From positions 63,778,786 through 63,842,785 of the forward strand of contig OY740768.1 of NCBI GenBank assembly GCA_963513935.1: 64,000 bases of DNA. Reading direction: 5' to 3'. A program made the translations under genes and the position numbers. The notes under the pieces are model-generated. The model had not been told where the DNA came from and did not search any database. It worked only from the letters and a program-made list of their open reading frames with translations. This DNA is from Aphrophora alni. Lineage: Eukaryota; Arthropoda; Insecta; Hemiptera; Aphrophoridae. Shown piece after piece: positions 48,949 to 61,666 of the stretch (positions are counted from its first letter, which is position 1; the number at the start of each line of letters is the position of its first letter).

Positions 48949-51900
48949 TACAAGTAACAAAATCCGCAGAAAGAAATATATTTCTTGTTACTATTTTTTA
49001 CTTTTCTCCATGGAGAAAACTAGGTATAGATGTGTCCAAATATTTAGAGGAATTTTGTTGTTTTAAAACTAAAAACTCGAGAATCAGACTTCATAGTGCA
49101 AACTAGACTATTCAAGGTTAGTAGTAAAAACAGCAAGTAAATAGGTTTAACCATTTGAGCAACAATGGACACCCTTATATTTTTATGAATCTTGTTTTAG
49201 GTGAAACAAAAAGTGTGTTTAAATATTAAATATCTACAAAATTTAGAAATAAATAACGTAATATACTAATATTAAATATCTACAAAATTTAGAAATAAAT
49301 AACGTAATATACTAACACTTTACTATTCAAGATTCTACATGTAAAAAGTACAGTACATCTTTAAACCCACTAAATCTATTTACGAATATGCAAGATATGC
49401 CAATTTATGTTACAATCACTCTATTTACGCTATGTAACATCATATTTTGCCATTGCAACAAATTGTAAAACATTATCAAATAATTACATGTAATGTCCAA
49501 ACTATCTGCATGGATTTTGTATTAGATTTAACCCGCAATTACAATTATAAAAAAAAAACATTTTAACCAGATTATTACTACAATAACAATGAAATTTCCA
49601 TTATTAACAAGTAAGAATTAGCAGTAACAAACTAAACCTTGATCGTAAAAAAGGGTAATTTGTATACCCCCCCCCCCAACTCCCACTCCTTCCCTCAGTC
49701 CATTCAAAAAGCTTGGAGTAGGGTATACAAAATGTGGAGCTTATTTTAGAGGGCTCATTTTTACTATTTTTCTGGGTATGATTTACTCTGAGTGACCCCT
49801 TTGGTTGTGAAATATAAAGAATGAGTCTGTTAGTGAAGCAAAGGAGGGTTTGTGGTAGCTTTCCTTCTAACTTCCTTAAAATACATTTTTATCTAAGTTC
49901 ACATACACAATGATTAAATTTACTACTATATAATGTTATCCACAATTTAAATTCAATGGTTGAATTACTGCTTCATTTCTTACTACCATAATTCTACAAA
50001 TTAAATGTTAACAATATTTTCAACAATCTTTCCAATGTTTTGAAATCTATCTCCATACATTCCAATAGATTTTTCTTAACTTTTATTAGAGTTTAATTAA
50101 TACCTTATATTGTCACAACACTCTCAGCCTGTTCAGCAGAAATTGTAACCAAACTATTAAATATAGAAACTTGAATCTTTTTAACTGTTTAATTATATAC
50201 CACTCACTCAACTCAATTATTTTACTTTAATTTTGGTTACAAGGGTTATGATTCTAATTCTTTACTATTTTATTACCAGTCGTAGTTGGATTCTCATTTA
50301 TCTTATTGTATACCCAAATTACACGGATAAGGAAAGTTGCTTTAAAACTTCTTTCTTTACATATAATTTATTTTTTATTTTGTTGAGCACCAATAAGTTA
50401 ATTTTTTGAGAAGTTATACTCTGTGATTTCTATATGGTCCTGAATTCATTGAAAAGTGTATTAGGCTAAATTAAGTACACAAGTCTACTTTTATGAAATA
50501 CATACATGACATGTAAAATTATAACAAAGATAGAGAGAAAAAATATTGTTATTAACTAACATACAATATTTCGATTGTACTTGCATTTTATCCAAACGCT
50601 TTTCCACAAAATACTTCAACACTCTCAAAAACGTTATCGTGTGTAGCACCTATTCTTTTCAAATGTTAGTTCCAAACTTTAGGTGTTTTCGGAACTGATG
50701 ATCATTTTCTATTCTCTTCCTTGAAAGATGCTTAGTGCCTTCTCCCGCTTACGATGTCTTTTATTGGATTAGAATTTCCTCCAATTAGAACAAACTATGT
50801 CATTATTTGTTAATCTTTGAACTTCCCTTTTACCAGACTTATTTTTACATCTTATATAGATTTAACCTAACAAAACGAATATACATTTTTATTTTACAAA
50901 AATCTTCCTGATCATATTCTATAATTAGACAGTATGATTAAAATGTTTTTATTTGCTTGGTTTTCTAACACTCTACTTTCATCTGTATACTGTATATATA
51001 TTCAATCGGGCCATATACACAAATAAAAGTAACCATTTACATATCTCATATTTCCTCTTCTGATATATATATAATCTAACCAAACTTTAATTTACCATTT
51101 TTAGTCTATAATGTATAACCTAACCAGCTTCAAATATCAAGTCATTATTTTCTTTATTGGTATCTTAATTATTTTACTTTTATTACTGTATAACTAAAAT
51201 AAAGAATGAAAGTTACTCACATATTACCTAAATGATCTAAGAAAAGCTTTCAAAACATAATGCCAAAGATGAATTTAGAGCCTGGATAATTTTTAGTTCT
51301 ACTTTCTACCACTCTGTACTACATTAGCCATCATGCCCATGAATTAGATTATTGATTGTTGAGAGTTGAAATACCAAGTGTTTCAAAAGTCCCTATCACT
51401 TACTCCACTTATATAAATTTTTAAGAACTAAATACAAAAAAACTTTTGGTCATTTTTATATTGATGATAACTGTTAGCATATAAATCAATTTCATCATAT
51501 TCCCCAATATGGGTTTTGTGAGAAAACAGTTAAAAAGTTTTAAATTAATTATAACTCTAAACTATACTTACATCATTTTAAAAGTCAAATAAAGAAAAAT
51601 CCTGCAACTCTAACATTTCAACTTCTGAATAAAATGGCAGCTGGTAGATATTTAAAATAGTGCTATAAATTACCACTAATTAGTCATATTACACAACACT
51701 GAAAAACTCAATTAACATAGGCTCATAATTATGATGTTGAAATTAAGCTTTGTTTTGTAGGTACAGTATCATGAATTTCACTTTAAAATCACTTTATAAA
51801 ATTATATTGTAATGTTGTTTTCTATGTTAGGAGAGCTTTTCAGTGAGATGTAATATAATATAGTTTCTTAAAATTTCATCAGACCTTCCTTCTCACACAA

Positions 51901-52599
51901 AAAATATCATTGTTTATCTGCTGGCCAAAGAGCGTTAACAGGGTTTTTCTGGCAAAGGCTACAGTGTCAATGATTGTTGTCTAATTTAATTAATTACATC
52001 CTTTAAACTCTTTTCATGCTTAACTAAAACAAAAGCATATAAATAGTTTTATTTTTCAAAGACTGGCATTTTAATCAGGGGTAACATAATCATCGTGGTT
52101 TACACAGGTTTTCCTTTTACTGATTTGATGGGGGTTACCATTTAAAATTTATGAGTTGCTTCCCAGAGACCCTTTTTTGAGTATAAAGCAAAATTACCCT
52201 AATATGATCAAAATTAGCTTCTATAGTCCTAAACAGATTAATATAAAGTATTTACATATGTATATATTTTCACTCCATCAAAATTGAAATAAAGAAAGAA
52301 TCTTTAAAATGTCTGGTACAATTTTTCAAAGGATTCCTAACAAGTTAAACAATTTTTATACTAATTTTCATATTAATTTATTTAATTAAAACTTAACACT
52401 TTTCATACTTTTATATTCATACCTGTTTATGATTTACAGAAAGAATTACACCTTATGTATTGTTTATTTTAAATCACATTTTGTTTATCCTTTCCTAACA
52501 ATACTCATATATACCTTAATGGTGTCAATTTTTTTATTGAATGCATATATTGTAAATATTTTAAATAGTTAAAAAAATTAAAAATTGTATGTATGCAAG
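48949..52599. other. Intron 9, middle part
   Basis: No exon. It holds the 46-bp tandem pair at 49,225-49,316. A GC-richer stretch at 49,660-49,860, beginning with a run of 11 C, is probably a repeat fragment. The remainder is AT-rich. Confidence 0.4.
49225..49316. repeat. Recent tandem duplication, 2 x 46 bp
   Basis: ATTAAATATCTACAAAATTT begins at 49,225 and again at 49,271. The two units are identical, so the duplication is young. The unit is the same length as the satellite at 14.3 kb but unrelated in sequence. Confidence 0.95.
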
Positions 52600-53260
52600 A
52601 GAGAGATTAAATGTCCCAATGAATCATAATGATTTTGTCAGTGAGATTGATATCATCAAGAGCATAGCCCAAGTTAATGGATAGCACGCTTCTATAATAA
52701 ACAAATGCATGATCAAACACAAAAGAAAAAACTAAATTATCAATCAAGACACAAATTAAATTAAAATGTACCAGTACTAAGTAGCACATTCTAGAACACT
52801 CTAGTTGGAATATATTCCTAAGGGCGGGATAGAACATCTAGCAACTTGATTAATTTACTAAAAAAAGATTCTAACAAAGACCCATACTCCAACAGTGGAG
52901 TTTATAAATTATCATGTAGTGTTTATGAAAAATGTTACATTTACGATACAGAAAACATCTTCCTCATAATTCATAATAATAAAAACATTATAACTTCAAC
53001 TTATATTGAACATCTAATATCTACCAACAACACACATTAAAGCAAAAAAGACAATATGGAAATAATATAAGTTAGAATGTAAAATCTTAGATGATGTAGA
53101 AGAATATAACATCTATTCAAATGTTACTGAAATCCATTTTACTGTAAACCCCTCCATATTATTAATGATAAATTGAACATTGCCTCAAATTGTATTATAT
53201 GACACAATCATGAAATTAAATAAGAGATCTAAAGATAATCTGACCTACCCATAATCCCTC
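52600..53260 (+). pseudogene. Penelope-like element remnant: linker and GIY-YIG endonuclease
   Basis: On the + strand, with stops, the words HNDFVSEIDIIKSIAQVNG (about 52,625) and the 64-codon frame 52,846-53,040 follow the order of the C-terminal part of Penelope-like retroelement proteins. The frame contains DPYSNSGVYKLSCSVYEKCY and later EHLISTNNTH. GVYKL-x-C plus KCYI corresponds to the GIY...YIG core, with the normal glycine after YI replaced. A worn tail, DVEEYNIYS and further, follows to 53,260. The reverse transcriptase part is not seen. The element is dead. It matters because Penelope-like elements are known carriers of hammerhead ribozymes in their terminal repeats. Confidence 0.75.
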
Positions 53261-53551
53261 AGTACTTCTGCCAACCTAGGAAGAGAGGATATGTTTTTCT
53301 ATGTACGAGAATTTAAATGTTGACCCATGAATCACTGCTTTCAATAATGTAGTGTTTTCTGTGATTCAGGGTAGTGTGTGTATGATGTAAAGGACATTGT
53401 AATTATACATATGTAAAGGACATTGTTTGCCCAATGATGCCACAAGTCAAAACAATTGTAGCTCGTTTTTAAAACTTTAGCTTTATTGTTTTATTTAATC
53501 CTTTAATGTGGAGTTTCAACAAGAAATATCTGCTATTACATTAAATATAAG

Positions 53552-53554
<3 letters not shown>

Positions 53555-53607
<53 letters not shown>
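53555..53607. repeat. (TA)n microsatellite
   Basis: About 26 AT dinucleotides, ending with ACAG. Confidence 0.97.
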
Positions 53608-53610
<3 letters not shown>

Positions 53611-54090
53611 TTTTAAAGTTTAAAAGTTCCTGACCTAATGATGTCAACATGTTGTCAAAACAGCTGTTGCCCTATTTAATAAAAAATGACTGGTTCTTGA
53701 GACTAATATACATATCTATAAAATATATTTGTATCCATCTCCCAGAAAATACCAGTTTGGGAGTTATCAGTAAACTTTTTTATATACAGAATATTGCACA
53801 ATTTTGATAAGAAAAGACCCTTTTATTTCAACTTATCTCCTATAAACAACACACGGGGAAAATTTAAGAATGAAGTAAAACGGATTTTTCTTATGTATAA
53901 GAAGTGTATAGACATTTTTAGTTGATGTTGATAAATATTTTTATGATTAGAATTTTGTTTTATGGATAGGTGAGTGAACGAGTTTTTACAATATTTATCC
54001 ACCATTTATTTTGGTTGAATATTATATAGATCGTCTACTTTTGCCTTAAAAAATAATTGTATATTATTGTTAATTTTTTTTTATTTACAG

Positions 54091-54255
54091 CAAGCCATGT
54101 TAAAGTTAATGCAACCAACACCCTCATTACCGGCCGGGCATCCACTATTATCCTTCGAGTATACAGACAGTGACCGCTGGAGTGCTGACGAAATGGATGC
54201 TTTTCATCAAGGTCTCACAAAGTTTGATAAAGACTTCACTTCAATAGCACAAGAG
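54091..54255 (+). CDS. Exon 10, ELM2 end and first half of the SANT domain
   Basis: 165 bases, phase 0 to phase 0, acceptor TTATTTACAG, donor GAG/GTAAAA. The peptide begins QAMLKLMQPTPSLPAGHPLL, the linker after ELM2, then enters SANT: DRWSADEMDAFHQGLTKFDK, DFTSIAQE. The W-S-x-x-E and F-x-x-x-L-x-x-x-x-K-D-F pattern is that of SANT helices 1 and 2. In the family, ELM2-SANT forms the HDAC-binding module and SANT helps activate the deacetylase with inositol phosphates. Confidence 0.93.
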
Positions 54256-54689
54256 GTAAAACTGTAGATGAAGTTATAACGAGTTTTTACAGTTGAAATT
54301 GTTCTATTATCATTACCAATGTTTTAATCTCTTATTAATATAAATGGTGATTTTTCACAGTTTGTTTAATGATACTGTTAGACAATTACAATTTTTTTAA
54401 ATGCCACTACCTCTATAAATTATTCAACTTGTTATGAAATGGGGGATAATGATAGTATCAATTTTCTTAATTTAAACGTAAATACAAATAATGAAATTTT
54501 TCATACAAAGGTAAGAATAAAGAAAATATTAAATATTTAGTATAAAATTCATTGAACATATTATTGTGAATGAGACAATTTTAGTAGATCCTACAAACTA
54601 GAATATTTAAATAGCTGGAAGTAGGGCAAATCTAACCCTAATTTTGCAAATTATTTATTAGAAACCAGTCACAATTTCAATCCAAAACC

Positions 54690-55880
54690 AAAACATGCAC
54701 ACAGGTACTTTATGAATGCTTTCTCCAGTAGGCCATAGCCCCTGAAGCGCTCCTTAAGATTTCCCCTCTACAGGTTTAATTAGTATTGCTTCAGGGCAAA
54801 GTCTAACTCTCCTATTATCCTTTGACTCTTCCTTTTTTCTCGTTCTGAGCGGAGTCCCCCTACCGGGTGTTTTAGGACCTGTCCCATCTCCTTGTTGTTC
54901 CCTTTGGCCTTCAATCTGTCGTGTAAACTTTCTTAGGCGAACCCACTGCCAGTTTTCTGATCTTGTTCCCAGATCTTCTTCCTTCCCTGCATCTGCCCTA
55001 CTTGAAATCTGCCCGTCTCTAGGTATCTTCCCGGTCGCCTGTACAACCAGGCTTGAAGTGGCCGTCTTCTTTATGTCATTCGATCCAGTTTGGGTAGCTT
55101 CGTCGTTACCGGGTGCCCTACATGTATCTTATTTACATCTTTTCAGCCATCTTCCATGCTTTCCTTGCGGCCATGATTTCTTCAAATGATTTCCACATCC
55201 TTACCAGGCCCGTTTTTACCTCCATACTTATGTTTTTTGCCGCTCCACTGCCGCAAACATTGTTGCCAATAGGCATGTATAAGACTTCCTCCTCCTCCCT
55301 TCTCAACTTGTCCACCTGATCAATAGTACTTAGAGTACTATGAGTCTTGTTTGGTTACTTTCCACCGGCACTCACCCTTTCTGTCCCAAAAACCACTACA
55401 GAATGACTTCTTGATCTCTGCAGAGAACATATCCGTTAGTTGCTTTTCTTAAAAACAGCTTCTTTATTCTCACTTGTAGTGTTTGAGGTCAAGTGGAACA
55501 CCCTGGTTCCTTTTGACTTGTGTGATTAGTCGCCCTCACAATCCTTGCGACCAGCACCAGCCACCAGGGCTTTCACCTGATCGGAGCTGGTGTAAGGATT
55601 AATACCCTTGAGAGGTAGTTCCGTGGTTTGGTCACACATTTCATTAAGCAATGAGATTTTGAAGAAAAAAGAGTAGTATAAAGTGAATGGCCCCTAGCAT
55701 TTGGAAACCTAATGGCCCCAGGGCCGGAAGAAGTTTGATCAAGAGAGACCGTTTGGTCAAGAAAGACCACACAGAAAAGATTAAAGAGAAGAAACCTGAC
55801 ACAAGACAAGTTGAAGAAAGTTCAAGGCCAGCTAAGGCACCCCAGGATCACCAATCCTGTACTCACAAGAAGTGAGCCCC
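54690..55880 (-). pseudogene. R1-like non-LTR retrotransposon remnant (5' region and ORF1)
   Basis: A GC-rich block about 1.2 kb long. On the minus strand a 60-codon frame (55,133-55,315) starts MDKLRREEEEVLYMPIGNN. After a stop, other frames continue with RLRKFTRQIEGQREQQGDG, then an RTRKKEE stretch and RVRLCPEAILIKPVEGKS near 54,765-54,820. The phrase PEA-x-LIKP-x-EGKS is typical of ORF1 (gag-like) proteins of R1-type insect LINEs, just before the nucleic-acid-binding part, where the copy ends. Positions 55,320-55,880 would then be the 5' leader. Several stops break the frame. Assignment rests on that phrase and on composition. Confidence 0.55.
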
Positions 55881-56668
55881 TAGGCTAAGTGTTCTGTAAT
55901 TAGTTAATGTTATAAAATCACGAGTAAATGATTTGTATGGTTAGAAAATGCAAATTAGCTGAAAATTAAATTTAATTAAATAAACATTGTAAATTTTTTA
56001 TAGTCTTTAAGTAAATTTGAGAAACAATAATTTTCCCAAAAAAGATTAAAACATTAGATTCAGTGCTGTGTGTTAGTGCGCCGACCTAATCATCAGGTTA
56101 ACCCTAATTGTCCCAAAATCTTCACCAATCACATCATTTAACAAACAAGCTGGAACAGAGTACTTCTTAGAGATGCATTCGCTCATCTTCCTTCAGCGAG
56201 AGTGGTCCTCTTGACTCTCTCGCCACTACAAGAACTTCTCATTAGGTTGATCGTTTCAGATTCGCTTAGCTTCCAGAGCAATGCTTCAAATGAGAGAATG
56301 AATCAAAATTAACAAGTTTTAAGTTGCATTATACTTAAATTCAGTGATTTGCGTCCTGGTATTGACACTTACGTTAAGACATATTTTATTTATTTTCATT
56401 AAAATATAACTTGGAACTAAATTCAAAACTTGTTCTCAAAAACATTGTAATTTAATAAATTCACTACAAATATTATATTTGAGAAAGTCAGAATTCCAAT
56501 TATAATATTATTATTATTAATCCAGGAGTTGTAGAAACAATTAATAAACTTTTTATATTTAAGTTCTTAGAAGTGATTAAACAATTTCAAATTTATAGAC
56601 AAAATAAAATGTTATAATAGATTATTAAAGACTTTGGACATTTATAATGTATTCATTTGTTTGTCACA
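55881..56668. other. Intron 10 DNA between two transposon remnants
   Basis: No exon. A GC-richer part at 56,060-56,290 may be a further repeat fragment of unknown type. Confidence 0.4.
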
Positions 56669-56672
56669 TTAA

Positions 56673-57359
56673 CCCATTGCGGGAGGAATAAAATTGTGCC
56701 GCGCGGCACCCAACAGCCGGAGTTATTTTGCCAGCCACAATGTGCATCTTTGTTATCGAAAGACGTTGCGTTCACGCCCTTTTCACATATTGGTATTCTA
56801 ACAAAGCTATATCTTTTTTTATAAATTTAAACAACTATAATGAGTAAAACTGAACTGTAAAACATCATCTTGGTCTGAAGGTTCAACCAGTTGTAGCTCG
56901 TCGAAAGCTTCGCACAATACTGGATTACGCACGAACATACTGGGACAAACACGAACTAATAATAACCAAAAATGAAAGATCAGTATCACTATCACTGTCA
57001 CTACCACTTTCTAATAATAACCTATAATGTTCCGATGAATGTAAGTTATCACCCATAACAAAACATAACAGACTGGCACACTCACTCACAAAAAGGCGGC
57101 AAACTGACAGAATAATAAAAAGTAGGCATTCGCAAACAATATGTTGGATTTTTCTTGAAACACATCGTTAGGCATCCGCGCACAATCTATTGGAGATAAT
57201 TAAAAACACAAAACGCACAATCTAGCAGGGTTATCATGAATCACAACTGTTAGTTGACTGTCAACAATTCGTTGACAACACAGAATAACTGAATGTGACA
57301 TAGACGTCTTTCGGAGTTTGGTCCACATAACGCGAGGACTGTCTTTCGCCCGCAATAGG
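56673..57359 (-). mobile_element. Internally deleted piggyBac-family element
   Basis: Flanked on both sides by TTAA (56,669-56,672 and 57,360-57,363), the piggyBac target. Terminal repeats are CCCATTGCGGGAGGAAT on the left and CCTATTGCGGGCGAAAG (inverted) on the right. Near the left end is the perfect 14-base palindrome GTGCCGCGCGGCAC. On the minus strand, from about 57,054, a short frame starts MGDNLHSSEHYRLL, then an acidic SGSDSDSDTD run. This looks like the beginning of a piggyBac transposase, whose N-terminus is usually acidic. Only the first 40-odd codons remain before stops. The element is 687 bases and can move only if another element supplies transposase. Confidence 0.88.
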
Positions 57360-57750
57360 TTAATTAAAGATTGCCATATATGTATGTTTTCAGTGGCGCC
57401 TCTATTAGATTTAAATGCTTAATTTTGTATGTTAAATTAACATACAATATTTGTAAGTAAAATATCGTTATTCAGATGTATGTGTATTTGAAGGAGAAAA
57501 GTACCAAAGTATTAAATCTGGTATTTAAAAAGAGAGCTGTATTTTGTTTGTCACTAAAGTAAATTTTCCTGAAATATCCACGATCCACGATATGAACAGA
57601 TTTTTATTAAAATCATTTTTAATCATCATGCTACAGGCTACAGCAGAGAAACATTTTCTGTTAGAAACTAAATTTAACAGAGTAAACTTTTAACCAAACA
57701 AATATTTTAAATTTTTTATTTAATTAAAAATTATTTGACAAGATGATAAC

Positions 57751-57754
<4 letters not shown>

Positions 57755-57805
<51 letters not shown>
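57755..57805. repeat. (TA)n microsatellite
   Basis: About 25 TA dinucleotides, 245 bases before exon 11. Confidence 0.97.
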
Positions 57806-57809
<4 letters not shown>

Positions 57810-58050
57810 GAATAAATAAGTTTAGTCTTAGCTGTTGTCAGCCTAATTACATTTTTTAACCTAAGCTTTAGTTAAAAACATCTACCATGTTACCACTGTT
57901 TGGTAAATAAATACATTGTTCAAATAGTTTTGAATGACAATTTTATCAACTTCGTGTGTTACATAATTTATGTCAACTTGATGAAGATTGATTTAATGGA
58001 AAACTTCCATTTGCTGTAAACACTAATTAAAACTATGTGTTCTTTCACAG

Positions 58051-58197
58051 ATTGGATCAAAAACAGTGAAGCAATGTGTTCAGTTCTACTATTTATGGAA
58101 AAAAGTCTGCCCCGAAGATTATAAGAGGCTTCGACTTGGCAGACGAAGAAATAGAGAACCAGAATTTGATTATGACTACTCAAAATCTGACATTCCT
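58051..58197 (+). CDS. Exon 11, second half of the SANT domain and basic tail
   Basis: 147 bases, phase 0 to phase 0, acceptor TTCTTTCACAG, donor CCT/GTAAAT. It encodes IGSKTVKQCVQFYYLWKKV, the SANT recognition helix (K-T-V-x-x-C-V-x-F-Y-Y-x-W-K-K), then CPEDYKRLRLGRRRNRE, a basic stretch, and an acidic DYDYSKSD end. The join with exon 10 is seamless (IAQE / IGSKT), which confirms both exons. Confidence 0.94.
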
Positions 58198-60003
58198 GTA
58201 AATATCAATAATATTTAACTTATTTGTTTTAAAATGAGAGAAAAAATATTTATAGGTCAGTTTACTGTATTTTTAAACTTTATTAAAAATACAAAAGTAA
58301 AATTACAAAAGGTTTAACAAATCAATCAGCTGTTTGTATATAATTATGCTATACAGTGATCACTATCTTTATCAATTTATTCAGATTATTCTTTATCTTA
58401 AAATTATTCAGGTAGGTATTCAATTGTAATAAACCTAAATTAAACATATTTTCTCAATCGTGTTTATACAAATAAACTAAATATAAAAGCATTTTTTTAT
58501 TATAATTATATACATTAGGTGTAACTATTTACTAACAATGGGGGTTTTTATTATTAATTTTTTTTTAATGTTTTATAAAATTAAGTTGGGCGCCACTTTG
58601 TAATGTTTATTACAAAGAATAGAATGAAAATTATTATAAGGTAGTACTCTTGAAGAGAGCATATAAAGTTTCTCTGAGGTCGCAAGTTCTTTAAAACAGT
58701 GCATTTTGGAGAATTTTAAATAAAATACAGAATCCTTTTTTCTGAAATGACATTTAATTATTAATAAACATTTATAATAAATTTCATACAAAATTAAAGT
58801 ATCACTTGAAAAGACCAAATTATACAAAACATCTTACATTTTATATTTATCCAAAATTATAATTCGTTAATACTTTATTTATCATTAATTTTATGGTTGC
58901 AACCTAATTTCAAAATAAAATCTCTCATTATTCAAAATGTAATATATTTATATTACACTATCTCTTTTATAAAATATTTATTTTTTGTTAATTTTAAAAC
59001 ATCTAATTCAACAAGTCAAACAATGAATATCTTTTAATTAAAAAGTTCATTTTCTTCAAATAAAATATTTTTCTTTATTGAAAAACATATGATAATTCTG
59101 CATACATTTTATCCAAGTTTCATTAGTGAATTACCATTTCTAGTCATTTTCATGTTTTAATTTTTTATAGAATATAATTTAAGCATGTTATACCAAGCAT
59201 GCATTTATACACAGAAGTTAAATTGTACATTTTACGTAAAACTTTCAATTTATTCACATTACTTCCTTATTCAAACCACATGGGAAGTTCTAACCAAAAT
59301 CCCGTCTCTTTTTAGAAAACAACTTTTTCAGTTTTACTTTTCACTTTTCTAATGATCACAATTGTCTACTTTGTCTTTTATTCAAAACATACTAGTTAAA
59401 TCACATAGTTTTTCTTAAAACACAAATAGTTGTTCTTTTTTTAATACGTTTTCCTGCCTCTGCAGTACGGCTTTGTCTATTTCATCAATTTTTACAACCA
59501 TGTATTCTCACTCTAATAGTTTATTTCCTTCTTATTCAAACTAACTCATAAAACCACATGATACTTTTCATTTTTAATAGAACTTCTAATCCTTTATAAA
59601 AAACACTTTCTTTCTTCTGCCATGACAATCTGTTGCTTTCTGTTGTCCCTTTTCTCTTTCTCAATTTCTTTCTCAAAACATTTACAAAAATAAACATGTT
59701 TGATTGAAGCAAAATTTGTTTAACCTTATGAGTTCAAAAAACTCAATTTATAAATTATTCCCAGAGTGCAGATCTGTTGCAAATCCATTTAATATAGATC
59801 AAGATATATTTATCTGATCATTATTTTATCTTATTAATTTGTCAAAATAAATCAGTATTTGGCGCAAATTCATACACCAGCAGACTATTTATGCGAGAAG
59901 GGTGTGCTCCATTTATTTATTTTTCATTCAGTTTATAGAGTTTTAGATATAAATTTGATTGTTTAACAACACAAAATGTTTATTTACTGATGTTTGTATA
60001 TAG
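58198..60003. other. Intron 11
   Basis: 1,806 bases, GTAAAT to TATATAG. AT-rich, no exon, no repeat recognised. Confidence 0.6.
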
Positions 60004-60078
60004 GCCAATGATGTAGACCTCGTGTCAACAAGCTCTGAAAGCCGCCTGTTTGTGTGTGAATATCCGGATTGTTCTGCA
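60004..60078 (+). CDS. Exon 12, first half of the second C2H2 finger
   Basis: 75 bases, phase 0 to phase 0, donor GCA/GTAAGT. It encodes ANDVDLVSTSSESRLFVCEY followed by PDCSA. The two cysteines (C-E-Y-P-D-C, four residues apart) are the metal ligands of a C2H2 finger whose histidines are in exon 13, so the finger is split by a 2.3 kb intron. Too short to stand alone; identified by phase and by the finger it completes. Confidence 0.88.
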
Positions 60079-60934
60079 GTAAGTACTAAAATATCAAAAT
60101 TAAGTTTACAATTTGTTTAAATTATTGATACTGTTGAAGAATTTTTTGATCTCAATATGTTTCTATTTAATATAACACATTTCTTTTTAATATATAATAC
60201 TCTTCCTTAAATAAAAAATATGTATCTGCTTGAATAATCACTTTTAACAAAGTTATTAATGGAAAACTTCCGATATTCATTTAAAAATTTTAGTTCATGA
60301 TTTTAATGTAATAGTCCTATCACAAATTTTATACAGGGTGAAAATTTGTGGAGGTAATAACATGATAGTGTACTACCAATGTTTGGAAGATGAATACTTG
60401 GTTTATAAAATAATGCAGTCTTCGAGAGAATAACTTGGGAATTAGGGCTAGATTCAATGCGAAAAAATGTTTTGGCAAGATGTGAGGAATATTTTTTTTC
60501 AAAATGAAAGAAAGGGAGGGAAGAGGAACTGGCACAGAAGTGTTTTGATTTTCAGATGAATATTGTAAATAAAGATTTATTTTGGGTTGACAAATAAAAA
60601 GATAAAATGCAGAAATTAGCCATAACTATGAAAGATAGAAGAATATGGTTTTAGATGGAAGAACAAAAAATAAAATTTAAGAAAAAGTATAAAACAAAAA
60701 ATAGAAGACATTGAAATTCAATCATGTGTTATGGGAAAGACAAATTCTAAAACAGGAAGAATGAACAGTTTATATACAAGCAAAATACATGCTTAATCTT
60801 GACAGCAAATTTAATATCTATAGCATGGTTTTGACTTGGGCTATGGATATTATGGTCTGATAAATATGTAGAGAGCTATGTGCTCTTTACATGTAAGAAA
60901 TATCAGCCATGCACTTGCTAATGACTAGTCTGAG
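60079..60934. other. Intron 12 before the hAT element
   Basis: No exon. AT-rich with a purine-rich stretch at 60,590-60,780. Confidence 0.5.
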
Positions 60935-61666
60935 CAGTGGCGGCTTACTCATAAGGACTCTCGGACGCCGCCCCCCAATGATAATATTATTTTAATAATG
61001 TAAATACCTATATGTATTTAATTCTTTGGAGATAAATGATTTATGAATTGCCGCTATGGATTTCACCATCATTTGTAGCGGAAGTTTTACAATATAAAAT
61101 ATTTGAGGAATGTAATCTGGAGTTCGGACGGTGGCAAGAGCGTCCCAGTTTCATTGCATTTAGTCATATGGGGCAAGCAGCAGACAGTGCTGAGGGTGCC
61201 GTGACGTCATTTACACAGCGTGTAATGGACTTCTAGGGCAGAGTCCGAAGCTGCGCGCGCAGACATCAGTCAGTGCAGCCACCATAATCTAGATGCCGAT
61301 GCCGTTGCCGGTAATATGTCAACGGTAAACGTTGTGACAAATGATGTAAGTTTAATCATTAGTCAAGGAATTAAAAACATAGAACATAGAATTGCCTTAA
61401 AAGATTTAGGACCCCCTAGGCCTGACATGGTAATAAGTAAAACTCAAAATAGTTCATTTATTTTATTTTTATTTTTATTTTATTAGCTATACAAACTTTG
61501 CTTTATAATCGCTATGTAGACCCCACATGTTTTTAATATGGAGTGAATAACACTTGTGTTACGCCTGCTTTCTGAACCGTAGTGTATGTTTTGATAACAT
61601 GCCTTCCCTAACGTGTATAAAATAAAACAGAGCCCTCCCATTGCCCTTAACCACCGGCCGCTACTG
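60935..61666 (+). mobile_element. Non-autonomous hAT-family element with 8-bp target duplication
   Basis: The ends are CAGTGGCGGC on the left and CAGTAGCGGC (inverted) on the right. The 8-base direct repeat AGTCTGAG flanks them exactly (60,927-60,934 and 61,667-61,674), as expected for hAT transposons. The element is 732 bases and GC-richer than the intron. From 61,316 the + strand reads MSTVNVVTNDVSLIISQG and, a little later, KDLGPPRPDMV, a phrase typical of the start of ZMYM-like hAT transposases; the rest of the transposase has been deleted. The perfect target duplication suggests a fairly recent insertion. Confidence 0.85.
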
